This document shows positions 23,946 through 34,534 of a DNA stretch of 64,000 nt, in pieces (position 1 is the first letter of the stretch; each line of letters begins with the position of its first letter). The notes beneath the pieces are model-generated. The model had not been told where the DNA came from. It searched no databases and saw nothing but the letters and a program-made list of their open reading frames with translations. The DNA is from Armigeres subalbatus. Its lineage: Eukaryota > Arthropoda > Insecta > Diptera > Culicidae. The position numbers and the translations under genes are program-made. The DNA lies in NCBI RefSeq assembly GCF_024139115.2, contig NC_085140.1, positions 18,561,357 through 18,625,356 on the forward strand. The letters run 5' to 3'.

Positions 23946-24045
23946 TATATTATACTGTCCAATAGTCGTACAACTTGTCCACAGACGCTTCGACTTTACT
24001 CCGACCGAACCAAATTACTTGGGGGCCGGCGGAGTCAAAGTTCTA

Positions 24046-24282
24046 CAATATCCCCCTGCTTATCCGGACCTCACTAATCCGACGACTCGTTAGTCCGGAT
24101 CTCGCTAATTCGGAATTTTTCGGATTTTCGGAAAAACACCAATTGAAATTCATTATGCTGTCAGTTTACCAATTCGTGCTGTGATTTTGTTTTAGTTCAT
24201 TTGTATGGATTTGACTGTCGGATTAACGAGAGAAACCTCGATAGTCCGGCCATACATTTATCGGATCAGCTGGAGTGTACTG
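24046..24282. mobile_element. Tc1/mariner- or pogo-like MITE
   Basis: Ends CAATATCCCCCTGCTTATCCG and, inverted, CAGTACACTCCAGCTGATCC, with TA on both sides. The interior has repeated TCCGGA-type words. The match between ends is imperfect, so this is an old copy. Confidence 0.6.
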
Positions 24283-25040
24283 TACAACATGTCGTAGCGT
24301 GTATGGGGCTCCTTAAGAGCATGCAACCCAGAACGCTGTGACTGTCTTCGAGTGACTTTTCGTAAACGGATCAAATCTTTGGTTAGTGCAAGATGAATAC
24401 ACAGCTAGGTGTTTCAATCTGCCCAGTTTATGGACGAGAAGAAGGCGGGGGTGAAAAATTCATTTTCGGTGCAAAACATAAATAAACCGGGTGGCTCTTC
24501 CATACTAAAATCCAAGATGGCTGAATCGTCAATTTGGCAGATTGGAACACCTAGTGGTGTATTCATCTTGGGTTAGTGTATCAATGGCACATGTTGTTCA
24601 CGGCCAGGGACATCGCCTCTCAGTTGGCGTAGGGCTGCTCGTTGATTTCAGGTATCGAATCATTTTAATAGGATGTCTTATCCAGCTTTCCGCGAGCGGT
24701 AATGGCCGCTAGCTTGCCTGCGGGTTAGTTTCTGATTTGACGTTTGTGGAGGTCAACTGCACCCGAGACTGCACCCACCGTTCCGAGTATTCCAATGTGA
24801 CCAGCGATGCCAGATTGATTCAACATCAATTCCGTAGATTCACTAAAAAATGTTTGCTGGCCCTATTTTGGCGTTCCTTTACAATCCTAGTATACAGAAC
24901 ATTACACGACTGATCTCTTACTTTTCTCAATGCATAAAAATAGATAACAACAAGACTACTAACCGTTAAAATTTATAGTTACTGATCTTGTTATATCCTA
25001 ACTTTCATGAAAAACCAAAAAGCAATATTATATTCCATTT
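24283..25040. other. Intergenic, nothing recognised
   Basis: Contains a phrase near 24670-24700 (TTATCCAGCTTTCCGCGAGCGG) that is related to the TIR of the 46046 element and to 39175, so remnants of that family are likely. No gene seen. Confidence 0.45.
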
Positions 25041-25222
25041 AGGGGAAAATACTGCTTTGGCAGGTTTTGCTCTATTATTGTCAAGGGGGTTTTTGTCGAC
25101 CAAATTTTATGAAATTTGGCCACAATATTCTTTGATATGCAAAGAATGTTTAGGCCAAATTTGAGCATAATCATCCCCCCGTGACAATAATAGAACAAAA
25201 CCTGCCAAAGCCGTCATTCCCC
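25041..25222. mobile_element. Palindromic MITE
   Basis: Ends are inverted repeats of about 50 bp built around GCTTTGGCAGGTTTTG and TCTATTATTGTCA, with a short loop. It is bounded by GGGGAA / TTCCCC. No clear target duplication was found. Confidence 0.7.
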
Positions 25223-25297
25223 GTCAATTCAACTACGTTTTGGTATCTTTACAGATGCGTATTTCGGTCTCAACTGTGAGGCCGTCTTCAGTGTCTA

Positions 25298-25830
25298 CAG
25301 TCGCGATTCGCTGGTTGGCCACGACCTCGGCCCAACTAACGAATTCGGTTTTTTAATTGGGCCAACTGAAAGCCATTTGATCACGTGTATTTCGACTTGA
25401 ACATCACAAATGATGTCCAGGGACGCCCAATCCCGTTTTCCGTGTTTACATTGAATTTTGACGTATAATACGTATAACTCCAAAATAATCTAAACGTTGT
25501 TTCCACCTGAATTTTCAGGTACATTTTACGTGCACACGTAGCTGCAAATGCTTCAGAAAATTCAGGTGAAACTTACGTGTCCGGTGAATTCTATCAAAAA
25601 CTCAGGTAGAACTTACCTGATTTTCACGTAGAATGAGAATTCTATCAAAAAATCAGGTAAAAGTTACGTGAATTTCAGGTGGAAAAAATCTGCGTACTTT
25701 TTCAGGTGGAAACAACGTGCAGATTTTTTTGGGTGTACGGTTGCTTTTTAGTTGGTCCGGGACCCAACCAGCGGAGGCCCAACTAAAAAGTTACACAAGT
25801 ATTAAAATCCCAACCAGCGAATCCCGACTG
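25298..25830. mobile_element. mariner-type MITE with TA target, hosting another MITE
   Basis: Ends CAGTCGCGATTCGCTGGTTGG and, inverted, CAGTCGGGATTCGCTGGTTGG (one mismatch). TA flanks at 25296-25297 and 25831-25832. Interrupted by the element at 25476-25737. Confidence 0.9.
25476..25737. mobile_element. MITE with iterated CAGGT/ACGTG motifs
   Basis: Ends share ACGTTGTTTCCACCTGAA in inverted orientation near each terminus. The words CAGGT, ACCTG, ACGTG and CACGT recur many times across 260 bp, spaced irregularly, like subterminal transposase-binding repeats. The flanks may be TA, but the exact end is uncertain by a few bases. Confidence 0.65.
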
Positions 25831-25848
25831 TACTACTAAACTAAAGTA

Positions 25849-26046
25849 CACCCGATTCTGTTTTCACACGGATTTTTTTTTACACGGCCGTGTAAAAAAA
25901 TCCCATGCACAATTTTTGCAAAGTTGCTCCATTTTGCATGATTCGTCGAGAAATCATAAAACTTTTTTTACACGGATTTTCGTATTTTGAACTGAAAACT
26001 TTTTTTTACACGGAACGCATCCCCCGTGTAAAAAAAGAATCGGGTG
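25849..26046. mobile_element. TA-flanked MITE (CACCCGATTCT ends)
   Basis: Left end CACCCGATTCTGTTTTCACACG; right end inverted CACCCGATTCTTTTTTTACACG. TA flanks (25847-25848 and 26047-26048). TTTTTACACGG recurs internally in both orientations. Confidence 0.85.
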
Positions 26047-26217
26047 TACTAAACTCGTCTTAGACAGTTGAAAACATTCCACTAAAAGAGCTTAAATAAT
26101 GTATCTGAAAAAGAAATAGATTCATGGCATAGTGCCCTATACACACACTTCCACACTCGCCGTAATGGCAGTTGCTATACATATTTTTGACTACCATTTT
26201 CACATTTTATTGCAGTA

Positions 26218-26955
26218 CCGCCAACGGGGGTGTCATTGGGCCTAAATGTGGTATACTCCAAATAAATGTTACAAAGCTCTAGTAGTTAACATTGGAATCA
26301 AGTTTTAATTTGTTTAGTACAAGCTTGAACAATGAATTTACCACTGTGTGGGGAAAAAACAATAAATGAGGGAAATTCTTCAAAGTTATATGTTGTTTAA
26401 AATTGGCCCATTCTCACCCCTCACATGGGGTGACATTGGGCCAAGTACAAAAAAGTTCAGCGGTGACGATGCAACGATTCAATCGTTCATTAAAAATAAT
26501 TGCCTGCATTACGGCTGTTGCCAACTATGTATGGCAAATCAACCAAAGGCTTGGCCCAATCTCACCCCTTTTCGGCGTGAATTGCACGTTGCAACGAACA
26601 ACTAAAACTGCTATATAAATATTCATAAAATTCGACAAAACAACAACAGATTATCGTAACATCGATCTGAAAACTAATTATGTACATAATCGATTTGTGG
26701 GGCATTACTGACACTATTTTAATACGCGTTCATTCGATCAATAGTTTTACATTCAAATTCCAAGCATTATGGTACGAGCACAATTAGTTCTTGGAATTTG
26801 TTTTGTGATTTCATAGACGTGAATTTTACTATAATTTCGAACCGTTTGAAGTTTTGATCAAAATTCGTAACAGTTTCTGAGATATTGGGAGTTGAAACAT
26901 TTTTCGTTTTTGGCCCAATCTTACCCCCTAGGCCCAATGTCACCCCGAACGACGG
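26218..26955. mobile_element. TA-flanked 738-bp element with internal copies of its end motif
   Basis: Ends CCGCCAACGGGGGTGTCATT and, inverted, CCGTCGTTCGGGGTGACATT, both followed by GGGCC; TA on each side (26216-26217 and 26956-26957). The phrase GGCCCAAT(C/G)T(C/T)ACCCC occurs again at least three times inside, in both orientations. No transposase; the frames inside come from these repeats. Confidence 0.8.
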
Positions 26956-27329
26956 TACATTCAAAGTTAATTGCCTATATTTTTTAGCCACCCGGAGTGG
27001 AAATTAATTACTATGTCTGAAACTCGATTATGCATGTTCTGTACTTAATACACAGTATTGAAGAAGAAGAAGCAGAAAGATGATAAAAAATCTCCACGGG
27101 AAACCATACGGAGAAGTTTTTAAAACTCTTCTCAAAAATTCTAAAAGCAATTTAATTAAAAACGGTAAGCAGTACGGGGTTGGACTTTTCTTATAATGTG
27201 TTTTTTACTTTTTTGCCTTTCTCGTATACTAAGTATACGTAAAGGCTATATGATCGCTCCAAAAACAAGCTTTTATAGAAGGCTCGGAGACCCCTGTGTG
27301 TATGTGTGTGTGTGTTTTTTTTTTCTTCC

Positions 27330-29290
27330 TAAGTAATGGGGGGGGGGGATCTGCTCAACAGACATCCTGGGTTGTCCAGGAAGTGTGGGGTTAGGGATCA
27401 CCTCCAATAGCAAACGAGGGAGGCAGGACTACATCCCCGACCCGCTAAACCGTTTCCATTGCCGCCAAGCCCATAGTCCCTTCGGTACAACCAGAAAGTA
27501 ATGCTTCAAAGGGGGGCCAGTGCACAACGCACCCTCGAGGTTAGCTGCGTGTCCTTGCAGCATCGAACTTCGTGACTCGCTTTTTTAGAAGAACACCATG
27601 GTATCGTGCCAGCGCATTACCGGCTTTCCAGGTGGCCTTACCACGCCCTATGTCCTCGGAAGGTGGGAAGGGTCGACTTCGCGCCTGCTTCCCTCTGCAC
27701 GACTGGTATCAAGAATGATGATGCCGCGCAAATTGAACTTTCTGCGATAGAGCCTATTCGCCAGCACACAGAGGGACTTGAGGACGCGGTGCCTACGCCT
27801 GCCCCAGCCTTGACGAGGACCCCTTTCCGTCCTCGGGCTCGGAACCCGCCCGGTTGACCTACGCCGCGAAAGCGACGATACCATGTTGTACTTCGCGCGG
27901 CCACTTATTCGATAAAAGGATCGAGGTCGACCACAGAGCATGACCACCGGTATGACCAATGAAGCCGACTCCGATCCCTTGGACCACCTCTTATTTGCGC
28001 CTGAACTAGCCATCCTTGAGTCCACGCGCCACCTTCTGTGTAGCTCCGAGACGATTTGGGCGATAGCCGATAAAACGGCGTTCCAGCCAACTTCATCTTT
28101 ACACATCCTCCGAACTAGGTTGTCCGGGGTAGTGTCCAGACCACATGTGGCAAGCATGTGGTCACGCATTGCGCGAAAACGTGAGCACACGAACAACACG
28201 TGTTCCGCCGTTTCCTCTAAACCTGCGCACACCAAACACTCGGGCGAGGCCGAGCAAGCCAGCTGCGTTACCTGCACTGTGATTTTGCAGCACGCTTAAA
28301 CGCCGGGCACATCGAACCCCCATGGGGTGCTTGCTGTTCACAGCTTTGCTGGAACAAATCAAACAATTGGGAGGGTTCGTGCAGCATTGTGCCTTATGTC
28401 CCTCCAATCCGCAGCGTCGGCAGAGATTGCTTCTGTCAGGGCCTTTGCAGTCCCATTGCTTGTGCCCCGGTTCCAGGCACTTGAAGCAAACTTCGGGTTG
28501 CTCGTATATGCCCACAGGGCAAACCGACCATCCCACCTTGACGCTCCCTAACTTGACTACCTTGGAGGCGTCCGCTGCAGATAGCCGAACCAATGCTACC
28601 TGCGTCCCTGCCGGACCTTTCCGTAGCCGAACGGCTGCGGTGAGCGTCTCCACTTCACACTGTCGCCGCAGTGCCGTGACGAGCTCTTCGACTTCGGTGA
28701 TCTCGTCCAGGTCTTTAACCCTTAGATTCACCTCCGTAGTGAGTGCCCTCACCTTGACCGTCTCGCCTAGAACTTCCTCCGCCAACTTCTTGAAGGCGGC
28801 GCCCTTTTGCGAGACGCCCCGCTTCAGCTCGAGGATCATCTCGCCCATCCGGGTACGTCGGCGCCGAGTTCACCGAGCTTGACGTCACTCCTCATCGCCT
28901 TCAAGACGTCCGAGTACTTAGCCTCGTCCGCCGTGATGACTAGGGCATCGCCCCTGGAGCGATTGGCGCCTACCCTAGACTTCTTGCTACCCGCATTCGC
29001 CTGGGCCTTCTTTTCGGCCCTTGACGTCTTCGGTTTCCTCTTGTTCTTGACCAGGGTCCAGGAGGCGTCATCCCCCTCTATTTCCCTGGTCTGGTGCGGC
29101 TGAGAGCTCACAGCCTGTCGTAACCCCTTACCACCGTCTTTCTTGTGTGGACGGACCTTTCCAGGTCCTTCCTCCCCCGGTTTTGGAGGTACCTGGCCGG
29201 GGTTCAACTTCCCAGCCCCACTACCCTTGTTCGGGGCAGTAACCCTCCGCGTTTTGGAGTAATTTGTAATGTAATTTGTGAATGAGCCCT
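27330..29290 (-). pseudogene. Internally deleted R1-clade element: gag joined to ORF2 tail
   Basis: Minus strand. About 29290-28300 encodes a gag-like ORF1: a basic N-terminal part, one frame change near 28850, a helical KLAEEVLGETVKVRALTTEV segment, then zinc knuckles CFKCLEPGHKQWDC, CRRCGLEGHKAQCC and NCLICSS. Immediately after, near 28290, the sequence jumps to the C-terminal part of ORF2 with a Cys/His block (CLVCAGLEETAEHVLFVCSRF) and runs into a 3' UTR that ends in A-rich sequence on the minus strand, at a (TG)n tract near 27300-27325. Endonuclease and RT are entirely missing. Three knuckles in gag and the ORF2 Cys/His tail are features of the R1 clade. The ATG at 29318 lies in flanking host repeat and is not the true start. 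Confidence 0.8.
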
Positions 29291-29353
29291 TAACCGATTT
29301 AGTCGCGACAAGTTGCATTCAACGCAGGATACTCTACCATTGTTTCCTATAGA

Positions 29354-29495
29354 GGTTGCTGGCGTTTAATCATCGCTTTCTCTCAAGCGCAAAGGAAAGA
29401 TAGGATTTGTTTTCATCGGGAAACGCTTCCCGATGAAAACAAACTCCATCCTTGCCACGCGCTTGAAGAAGAAAGACGATTAAACGTCAGCAACC
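29354..29495. mobile_element. 142-bp palindromic MITE
   Basis: Ends GGTTGCTGGCGTTTAATC and, inverted, GGTTGCTGACGTTTAATC. The centre is a second hairpin (TGTTTTCATCGGGAA and its complement). It splits the phrase CCTAT/TGAAAATTGG that is intact in related repeats such as 35020-35042. Confidence 0.8.
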
Positions 29496-29832
29496 CTTAT
29501 TGAAAATTGGTCAGATCGGACTATGGGCTAGGAAGTTATGGCCAAAATACTATTTTTATAATGCACGAGAAAGGCACCATCACCGCTTGGTGGATTAATC
29601 AGGGTTTTTATACTGTGTTTTAAGTGTAATATTAGAATATAAAATTTCGAATGGAAATATTGTGTTTTTTATACAGTAGAAGAAAAGTCCAACCCCGTAC
29701 TGCTTACCATTGCTAATTAAATTGCTTTTAGATTTTTTGAGAAGAGTTTTAAAAACTTCTTCGTGTGCTTTCCTTTCTTTCTGCTTCTTTTGTGCTTTTT
29801 TTCTTTCTGCTTCTTCTTCTTCATACATGCAC

Positions 29833-30452
29833 GAAGAAGAAGAAGCAGAAAGATGATAATCGAAAAAATCTCCACGTGAAACCATACGAAGAAGTTTTTA
29901 AAACTCCTCTCAAAAATTCTAAAAGCAATTTAATTAAAAATGGTACGCAGTACGGGGTTGGACTTTTCTTATACTGTGTTTTAAGGTGACACGGGAAGCA
30001 CGAACAATCATCAAATCGTCATCATTTTCATTATTGAATGCTTATTTTTTTCTCTACAACAAATATTTATGATTTTGAAAAAGTATCACCGGCGCGTGCT
30101 TACTCGTGATCTACATGCTGATACATTTACAGTTACATCAAACAACTGAAAACCGAAATACGCCGCCCCAAAGTTACGAGGTGAAAATGCTAGAAAGAGA
30201 CAAAAGATAGGAAAAATAACACGGTGTTTAGTGCCTCCCCGAGTCACCTTAAGCGTAATATTAGAAAATAAAATTTCGAATAGAAATATTGTGTTTATTA
30301 TACAGTAGAAGAAAAGTCCAACCCCGTACTGCTTACCGTTTTCAATAAAATAGCTTTTAGAATTTTTGAGAAGAGTTTTAAGAACTTCTTCGTATATGGT
30401 TTCACGTGGAGATTTTTTACATTATCATCTTTCAGCTTCTTCTTCTTCATGC
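29833..30452. mobile_element. Foldback element, copy B, in tandem with copy A
   Basis: Left arm 29833-29984 and right arm 30253-30452 are reverse complements of the same family as copy A. Copy B begins within about ten bases of the end of copy A. Its spacer is interrupted by the TTAA element at 29985-30248. Confidence 0.8.
29985..30248. mobile_element. piggyBac-type MITE with TTAA target
   Basis: Ends GGTGAC(A)CGGGAAGCAC / GTGCCTCCCCGAGTCACC, flanked by TTAA at 29981-29984 and 30249-30252. Copy A of the foldback has the same spacer without the insertion (GTTTTAAGTGTAATATT near 29618), which is a natural empty site. TTAA duplication is characteristic of piggyBac transposition. Confidence 0.9.
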
Positions 30453-30508
30453 AACATCAAAGCGCCAATAAAACGGTAAAACTTCATGCGTCACAGATTG
30501 GTTGGGTA

Positions 30509-30707
30509 AAAAGATATTTTAGTTACCAGATAAAGATTGTCGCTGTCGTCGCTGTCCGGAACATCTTTTGCTGGCGAGGATAGGGGATCTAAATGTCAAT
30601 GAAGGAAAAATACATACGATTTGACAGTTTGATACCACACATGTTTCGGACAGCAGAACAAAGGGAACCGAAGCGACAATCTTTATCTAGTAACTGAAAT
30701 ATCTTTT
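30509..30707. mobile_element. MITE family 1, complete copy
   Basis: Both ends AAAAGATATTTTAGTTACC / AGTAACTGAAATATCTTTT are present, 199 bp. It abuts or overlaps copy 4, which starts at about 30708; no clean 8-bp duplication remains, so the pair may have formed by insertion at, or recombination between, family ends. Confidence 0.85.
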
Positions 30708-30744
30708 TATTTTAGTTACTAGATAAAGATTGTCGCTTCGGTTC

Positions 30745-31357
30745 CAGCCGGATGACACACAGCTATGCTTCTGGCTCCAGCATTAAATTCACGTTATTAT
30801 TTTGCTGTTGGCGTTACTTTCTGATAAAATATTATCACCAAATATTCAAATTTGTTTTACGCCGTAACAACCGTGTTGTGTTGAATGACGGTCTTATTAC
30901 ATTTTTATTGAAAATCGAACACATTTTTCACGGCACGGAATTCGTGGTACATAACGAAAATAGTAATAAATTTATACAAATCGCTTAACAACAATTTCTC
31001 CATCACAGAAAATTAGTCCTGAAATGATGTTTTTGTTTACTAATTTTGAATTGTCAGTGGGGCCCACCGCGCGCTAACCCCAGAGATGCTAGCCACTATT
31101 TTTTCCCATTGAAGAGATAGGCGATGACAGTACACACTTAAATCATTTCACAGATTTCGGTGAATTTTGCTTCAATTCACCGAAATCTCAACAGCAGATT
31201 TGTTCGGTAATTATTTCACCGATTTTCTGCGGTATTTTCCTTTATTCAACTGTCAAAACCACAGAAAAATCTGTAAAATTTTTACCGAACTGTTCTGCTG
31301 TTGAGATTTCGGTGAAATTTCACAGAAATCTGCGATTTATTTTAAGTGTGTAGGGTG
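30745..31357. mobile_element. hAT-like element with TTCGGTTC duplication
   Basis: 613 bp beginning CAGCCGG and ending GGGTG. TTCGGTTC occurs on both sides (30737-30744 and 31358-31365), an 8-bp duplication of a sequence present once in other family-1 copies. The TIRs are very short. It carries the CACACTTAAA MITE at 31133. The frame 30752-30988 inside it has no recognised feature. Confidence 0.75.
31133..31350. mobile_element. TA-flanked MITE with CACACTTAAA ends
   Basis: Ends CACACTTAAAT / TTTTAAGTGTG with TA on each side (31131-31132 and 31351-31352). The interior has several TTCGGTGAA/TTCACCGAA words in both orientations. The same ends bound the 2.8-kb element at 55584 and the left end of debris at 38115. 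Confidence 0.9.
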
Positions 31358-31510
31358 TTCGGTTCCCTTTGTTCTGCTGTCCGAAACATGTGTGGTATCA
31401 AACTGTCAAATCGTATGTATTTTTCCTTCATTGACATTTAGATCCCCTATCCTCGCCAGCAAAAGATGTTCCGGACAGCGAGCGACGACAGCGACAATCT
31501 TTATCTGGTA

Positions 31511-32492
31511 CACTGAAAACCGTGGTTTGGGCCAATAACCCAAATTTGAGTAAAATGACTTTTCTGGCACTAGGTAGGGTAAAATGCCGATATCATCGCC
31601 GCGACGGCGACAACTAGACGCCGCGATTCTATCGTTGGGTCGCTGCAGGCAATGATCTATTTACGCTTCCATACCAACGGCGACAGAATCGCTGTCGCCA
31701 AGAGATAGAATCGCGTCGCGACTGTCGCGTCGCGTGTGTTTGGGGGAACCTTAACTCTGCTTGATATCTAACAACAAGCTCTGCATCCCCTCTTCACGAT
31801 GCATACATAAAACACCCAAATACACGACGTTATTCGTTGAAATTAACATTTTAAAGTCTAACTGAATTTGTCCTATAGTAGACCCCCTGGGGGTCCACAA
31901 TAGGAAATTGCTTCCCTATAGTCGACACTTCATTTGATTTACATGTCCCGTTTCGGGACGTTCTTCTTCCCTATTATGGACCCTCCAAAATATTCCTGTA
32001 ATAGACACTCTCGTGTTTATTTTTTATAGAATTGTAAAAAATCATATAATTTGACTTTCCATTGCATTTCCAAAGCATGTAATCAAATCGTTGGACTGCA
32101 AGGTAGGTTCTCCCGATAGAATTTCATAGCAAAATGTTGACATTGTGCAGTAATAATGCAAAAATGGCTGGAGGGTCCACTATTGGTTGGGGGTCCACTA
32201 TTGGTCACTTTACCCTAGTTTGCCTTTAATCCCATGTAAACAATTTACCCAAAGCTGAGTTTAATTTATCCAAAGCGAACCTTGATCAACTCAAAATTGA
32301 GAATATTGAATTTACTCAAATTTGGGTTATTGGGCTGAGCAACCCCGGTGAGGTGTTTACATCTTGCTCTAGTTTTGGCAACAATCATGGGAAAGAAAGA
32401 GAAAACTACCCAAATTTGGATAAATTTTTTCTGCGATATTCTCAACAGTGCGTATATTGAACTCAAAGTTTGGGTTGATTTATCTGTCCGTG
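31511..32492. mobile_element. TA-flanked composite with weak TIRs
   Basis: Inserted at TA (31509-31510 and 32493-32494) in the family-1 MITE; the undisturbed MITE reads GGTAACT at this point. The start CACTGAAAACC and the inverted end CACGGACAGA match only loosely. CCAAATTTGAGT-type words recur near both ends. It contains the TAGGGTAAA MITE and, within that, a GC-rich MITE fragment. Confidence 0.7.
31577..32215. mobile_element. TA-flanked MITE (GGGTAAAATG ends) holding a GC-rich MITE fragment
   Basis: Left end GGGTAAAATG and right end CACTTTACCC, with TA at 31575-31576 and 32216-32217. The segment 31597-31752 is a left-truncated copy of the AAGGTTCCCCC MITE seen at 19938. The words GGGTCCACTAT recur several times near the right end. 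Confidence 0.65.
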
Positions 32493-32507
32493 TAACTAAA
32501 ATATCTT

Positions 32508-33591
32508 TTTTGCAAACAAATCACAGAGGGGTGGGGGTGGGGGATCAAATTTGTGTTTTTTTGCGTTATGAACTTTGTGAACGAGCCCAATTCAGTAACG
32601 CCTACCCGAGTCATAAAATGTTACTCACCCTCCATAACAACCAGATCCCAGATGAGCTTCAAACTCCAGATTCACTACATCAATATTCTGCAACATTTTC
32701 GCAAGCTTTTACTAAACAAATACAAATTCTTTACACATTTGCAAAACAGTCGAAAAAGATTTAAAGAGTCTTTAATAAACACAAAAAAACAGTCGAAATG
32801 TAAGACAACATGAATAAATAAAAAATATTAGATTGTTGAATATTCTTATGTGCGTTGCTGGTGAAGAATACAAACATTATCAGAATTTCTATTGTTTCTC
32901 ACGCTCCTTCACTCGGCGGTACTTTCATTACAAAACTTTCCAGGGTTCATTCTATTTCACGACCCAAATGTTGGCAACGCTGTTTCCGAGGCCGGCTCTT
33001 GAACTGAAACTGAAAACGACTATACTTTGACATGAGCTCATATTTTTTACTCTGGGCTTCTCATTTCTCACTTTCTAGCATCCGCGAATGACGACACATT
33101 TTATGTATCTTTTTCATCACTTTACAAGTATTGCAAATTGTTAAATACTCTAGTTTCAGTTTTGTTTTTAATATGAACAATCATGTTTAATTTCTTGCAT
33201 TGCAAAACCACATTGCAAAATACCAGATTTTTTTACAGCTTTATTATTTTAGTACGGCATTTTAGGACGCACTTTTTTCTGCCCATCTCGCTTTCACCGT
33301 GTTCACAAATCACAATCGTCAGCAGCGTCATCACCGCGCAGGAGTGATTGAGTGAAATTTTCCGACTTTTTCTTCGCCGTGAGCACATCTCAGGGCTCGC
33401 TTGGCGCTGCTCAATATCCACAAAATTGTGCTAAATGAGTGTGAGATTTTGAGAAAATCCTGTTTTCGAGCGCAAGAAATCGTTCGTTGTTCACCAATAA
33501 TATTTACCTAAACAGTTCGACATTTTTTTGTGAGCGCGTTAGCTAAAAATCTCCAAACACGGAGTCTGGAATCGTTCCGTGTTCCTCCGCC
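32508..33591. other. Intergenic and 5' region of the zeste-like gene
   Basis: AT-rich, with overlapping minor frames (138 codons at 32348-32764) that cross element boundaries and are not believed. The 5' UTR of the next gene probably starts near 33520, but no promoter element is clear. Confidence 0.45.
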
Positions 33592-34534
33592 ATGGGGCCA
33601 CTGGATGTAAAACCCTTAATCGATGAGAGTTTTGATCTGTGTCATACATGTTTGTTCGCTTTTTCAGAAACCAAAAAGTGCGTCCAATGAGCAAAAGGAG
33701 GAACTGGTTAAAATATTCGAAGAGTACAATCATCGGCCCAAGCAGGAAAGTGCTGAAACAGATTACAAAGAGCGTCAGAGATTTTGGATAGAGGCGACCC
33801 ATCGGTTGAACCAAATCCCTGGCGGAACATTGAAATCGACTGCTAAGTGGGTGAAATATTGGGCTGACGTGATTATCAATCTGAAACGAAAGTGCCGGTT
33901 AGTAGCCGAGGGAAGATCCAAAAAGATTGGCCCCAACCCGCTGGAGATTCGGATACTTACGGCATCAAATTGTTTTGATGTGCTGGACCAGTGGACTAAA
34001 GCACTATCGTCGGATACCATCGTGACTTTGGATGCAGCCATGGTTAACGACCACGAAGAATATTTTCCGGACGATACCGGTGTCCAGAAGGAGGAGATTG
34101 TCATCGAGCATTATGCCGATGACCAGTTAGATGAGGAATTTGTCACCACCTTTTCTAAGCCCATGGTGACCGTACACGACCAAGAAACAGTTACTACCGA
34201 GTTGGAAATCCGGAAACCCACCGCAGAAGAAATAAAGAACATGGCCGTGAACGCCACTATGACCACGACGGAGTACGTGGAATTGACCGCGTCCGCCCTT
34301 GAAGGGACCAGCGAGTTCCTGAAGCCAAAACCAACTCGACCTGCCGAGCATGAGAGGCTGCGGGAAGATCTGAAACGAACATCGGAGAAGTTGGAATCAG
34401 TGATGAAGAAGCGACGATTGGATGATTCCAAAATAGCCATCGCACAAGCGCTGACCAACATGTCGGCCGCGATGCTGCAGCTATCGAATGGTCTCAACGA
34501 TTTGGCCAACGCGCTCACAAACGATGCAATCTAA
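33592..34534 (+). CDS. Zeste/Myb-SANT-like DNA-binding protein
   Basis: The best model has a tiny first coding exon, 33592-33606 (ATG plus four codons), a donor GTAAAA, and a second exon from the acceptor at 33667/33668 to the stop at 34534; both junctions are phase 0. The product is 293 residues. Residues about 12-80 match a Myb/SANT-like domain of the zeste regulatory-protein type: NEQKEELVKIFEEY, a conserved Trp in RFWIEATHRLNQIPG, and W..YWAD..INLKRK. The middle is acidic and Thr-rich. The C-terminus is a predicted coiled coil (ERLREDLKRTSEKLESVMKK) followed by a hydrophobic heptad-like tail, suggesting oligomerisation. It probably binds DNA in the nucleus; the target is unknown. A possible AATAAA lies near 34648. 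Starting at the ATG at 33623 would instead read through the intron. Similar domains occur in some transposon-derived genes. Confidence 0.8.

Larger units (their letters stand above)
27206..29604 (-). mobile_element. CTTTCTCG/GATTAATC repeat, carrier of an R1-like insertion
   Basis: On the plus strand it starts GCCTTTCTCGTA and ends GGTGGATTAATCAGG. The same two ends bound the insertion at 50631-51348, and the middle matches debris at 34975-35110. TTATA(A/C)TGTGTTTT on both sides looks like a 14-bp target duplication, and a T-rich stretch on the CTTTCTCG side would be a tail on the minus strand. Together these suggest a retroposon, not a DNA transposon. Its own sequence totals only a few hundred bases. 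Confidence 0.55.
27057..29825. mobile_element. Foldback element, copy A, interrupted in its spacer
   Basis: Left arm 27057-27205 and right arm about 29650-29825 are reverse complements, from AAGAAGAAGAAGCAGAAAGA to TTGGACTTTTCTT. The short spacer is split by a 2.4-kb insertion (27206-29604). The intact spacer sequence is known from the overlap with copy B. A long-arm element of this kind without a coding region is a foldback or MITE; the superfamily is unclear. Confidence 0.75.
30708..32507. mobile_element. MITE family 1, copy split twice by later transposons
   Basis: Three pieces (30708-30744, 31366-31510, 32493-32507) join into one family-1 MITE in the orientation of the 3887 copy. The gaps are a hAT-like insertion with an 8-bp duplication and a TA-flanked insertion. 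The extreme left terminus is missing a few bases. Confidence 0.85.

Noticed and set aside
26366..26605. 79-codon ORF
   Set aside because: Built from repeats of the end motif of the TA-flanked element 26218-26955; the amino-acid phrase repeats in step with the DNA motif.
28322..29103. Plus-strand ORFs opposite the R1-like gag
   Set aside because: The minus strand has zinc knuckles and gag blocks; the plus-strand frames are complementary shadows in GC-rich coding sequence.
29316..29318. ATG as start of the R1-like gag
   Set aside because: The bases around it match flanking repeat also seen near 34990, so the ATG belongs to the host repeat and not to the retroelement.
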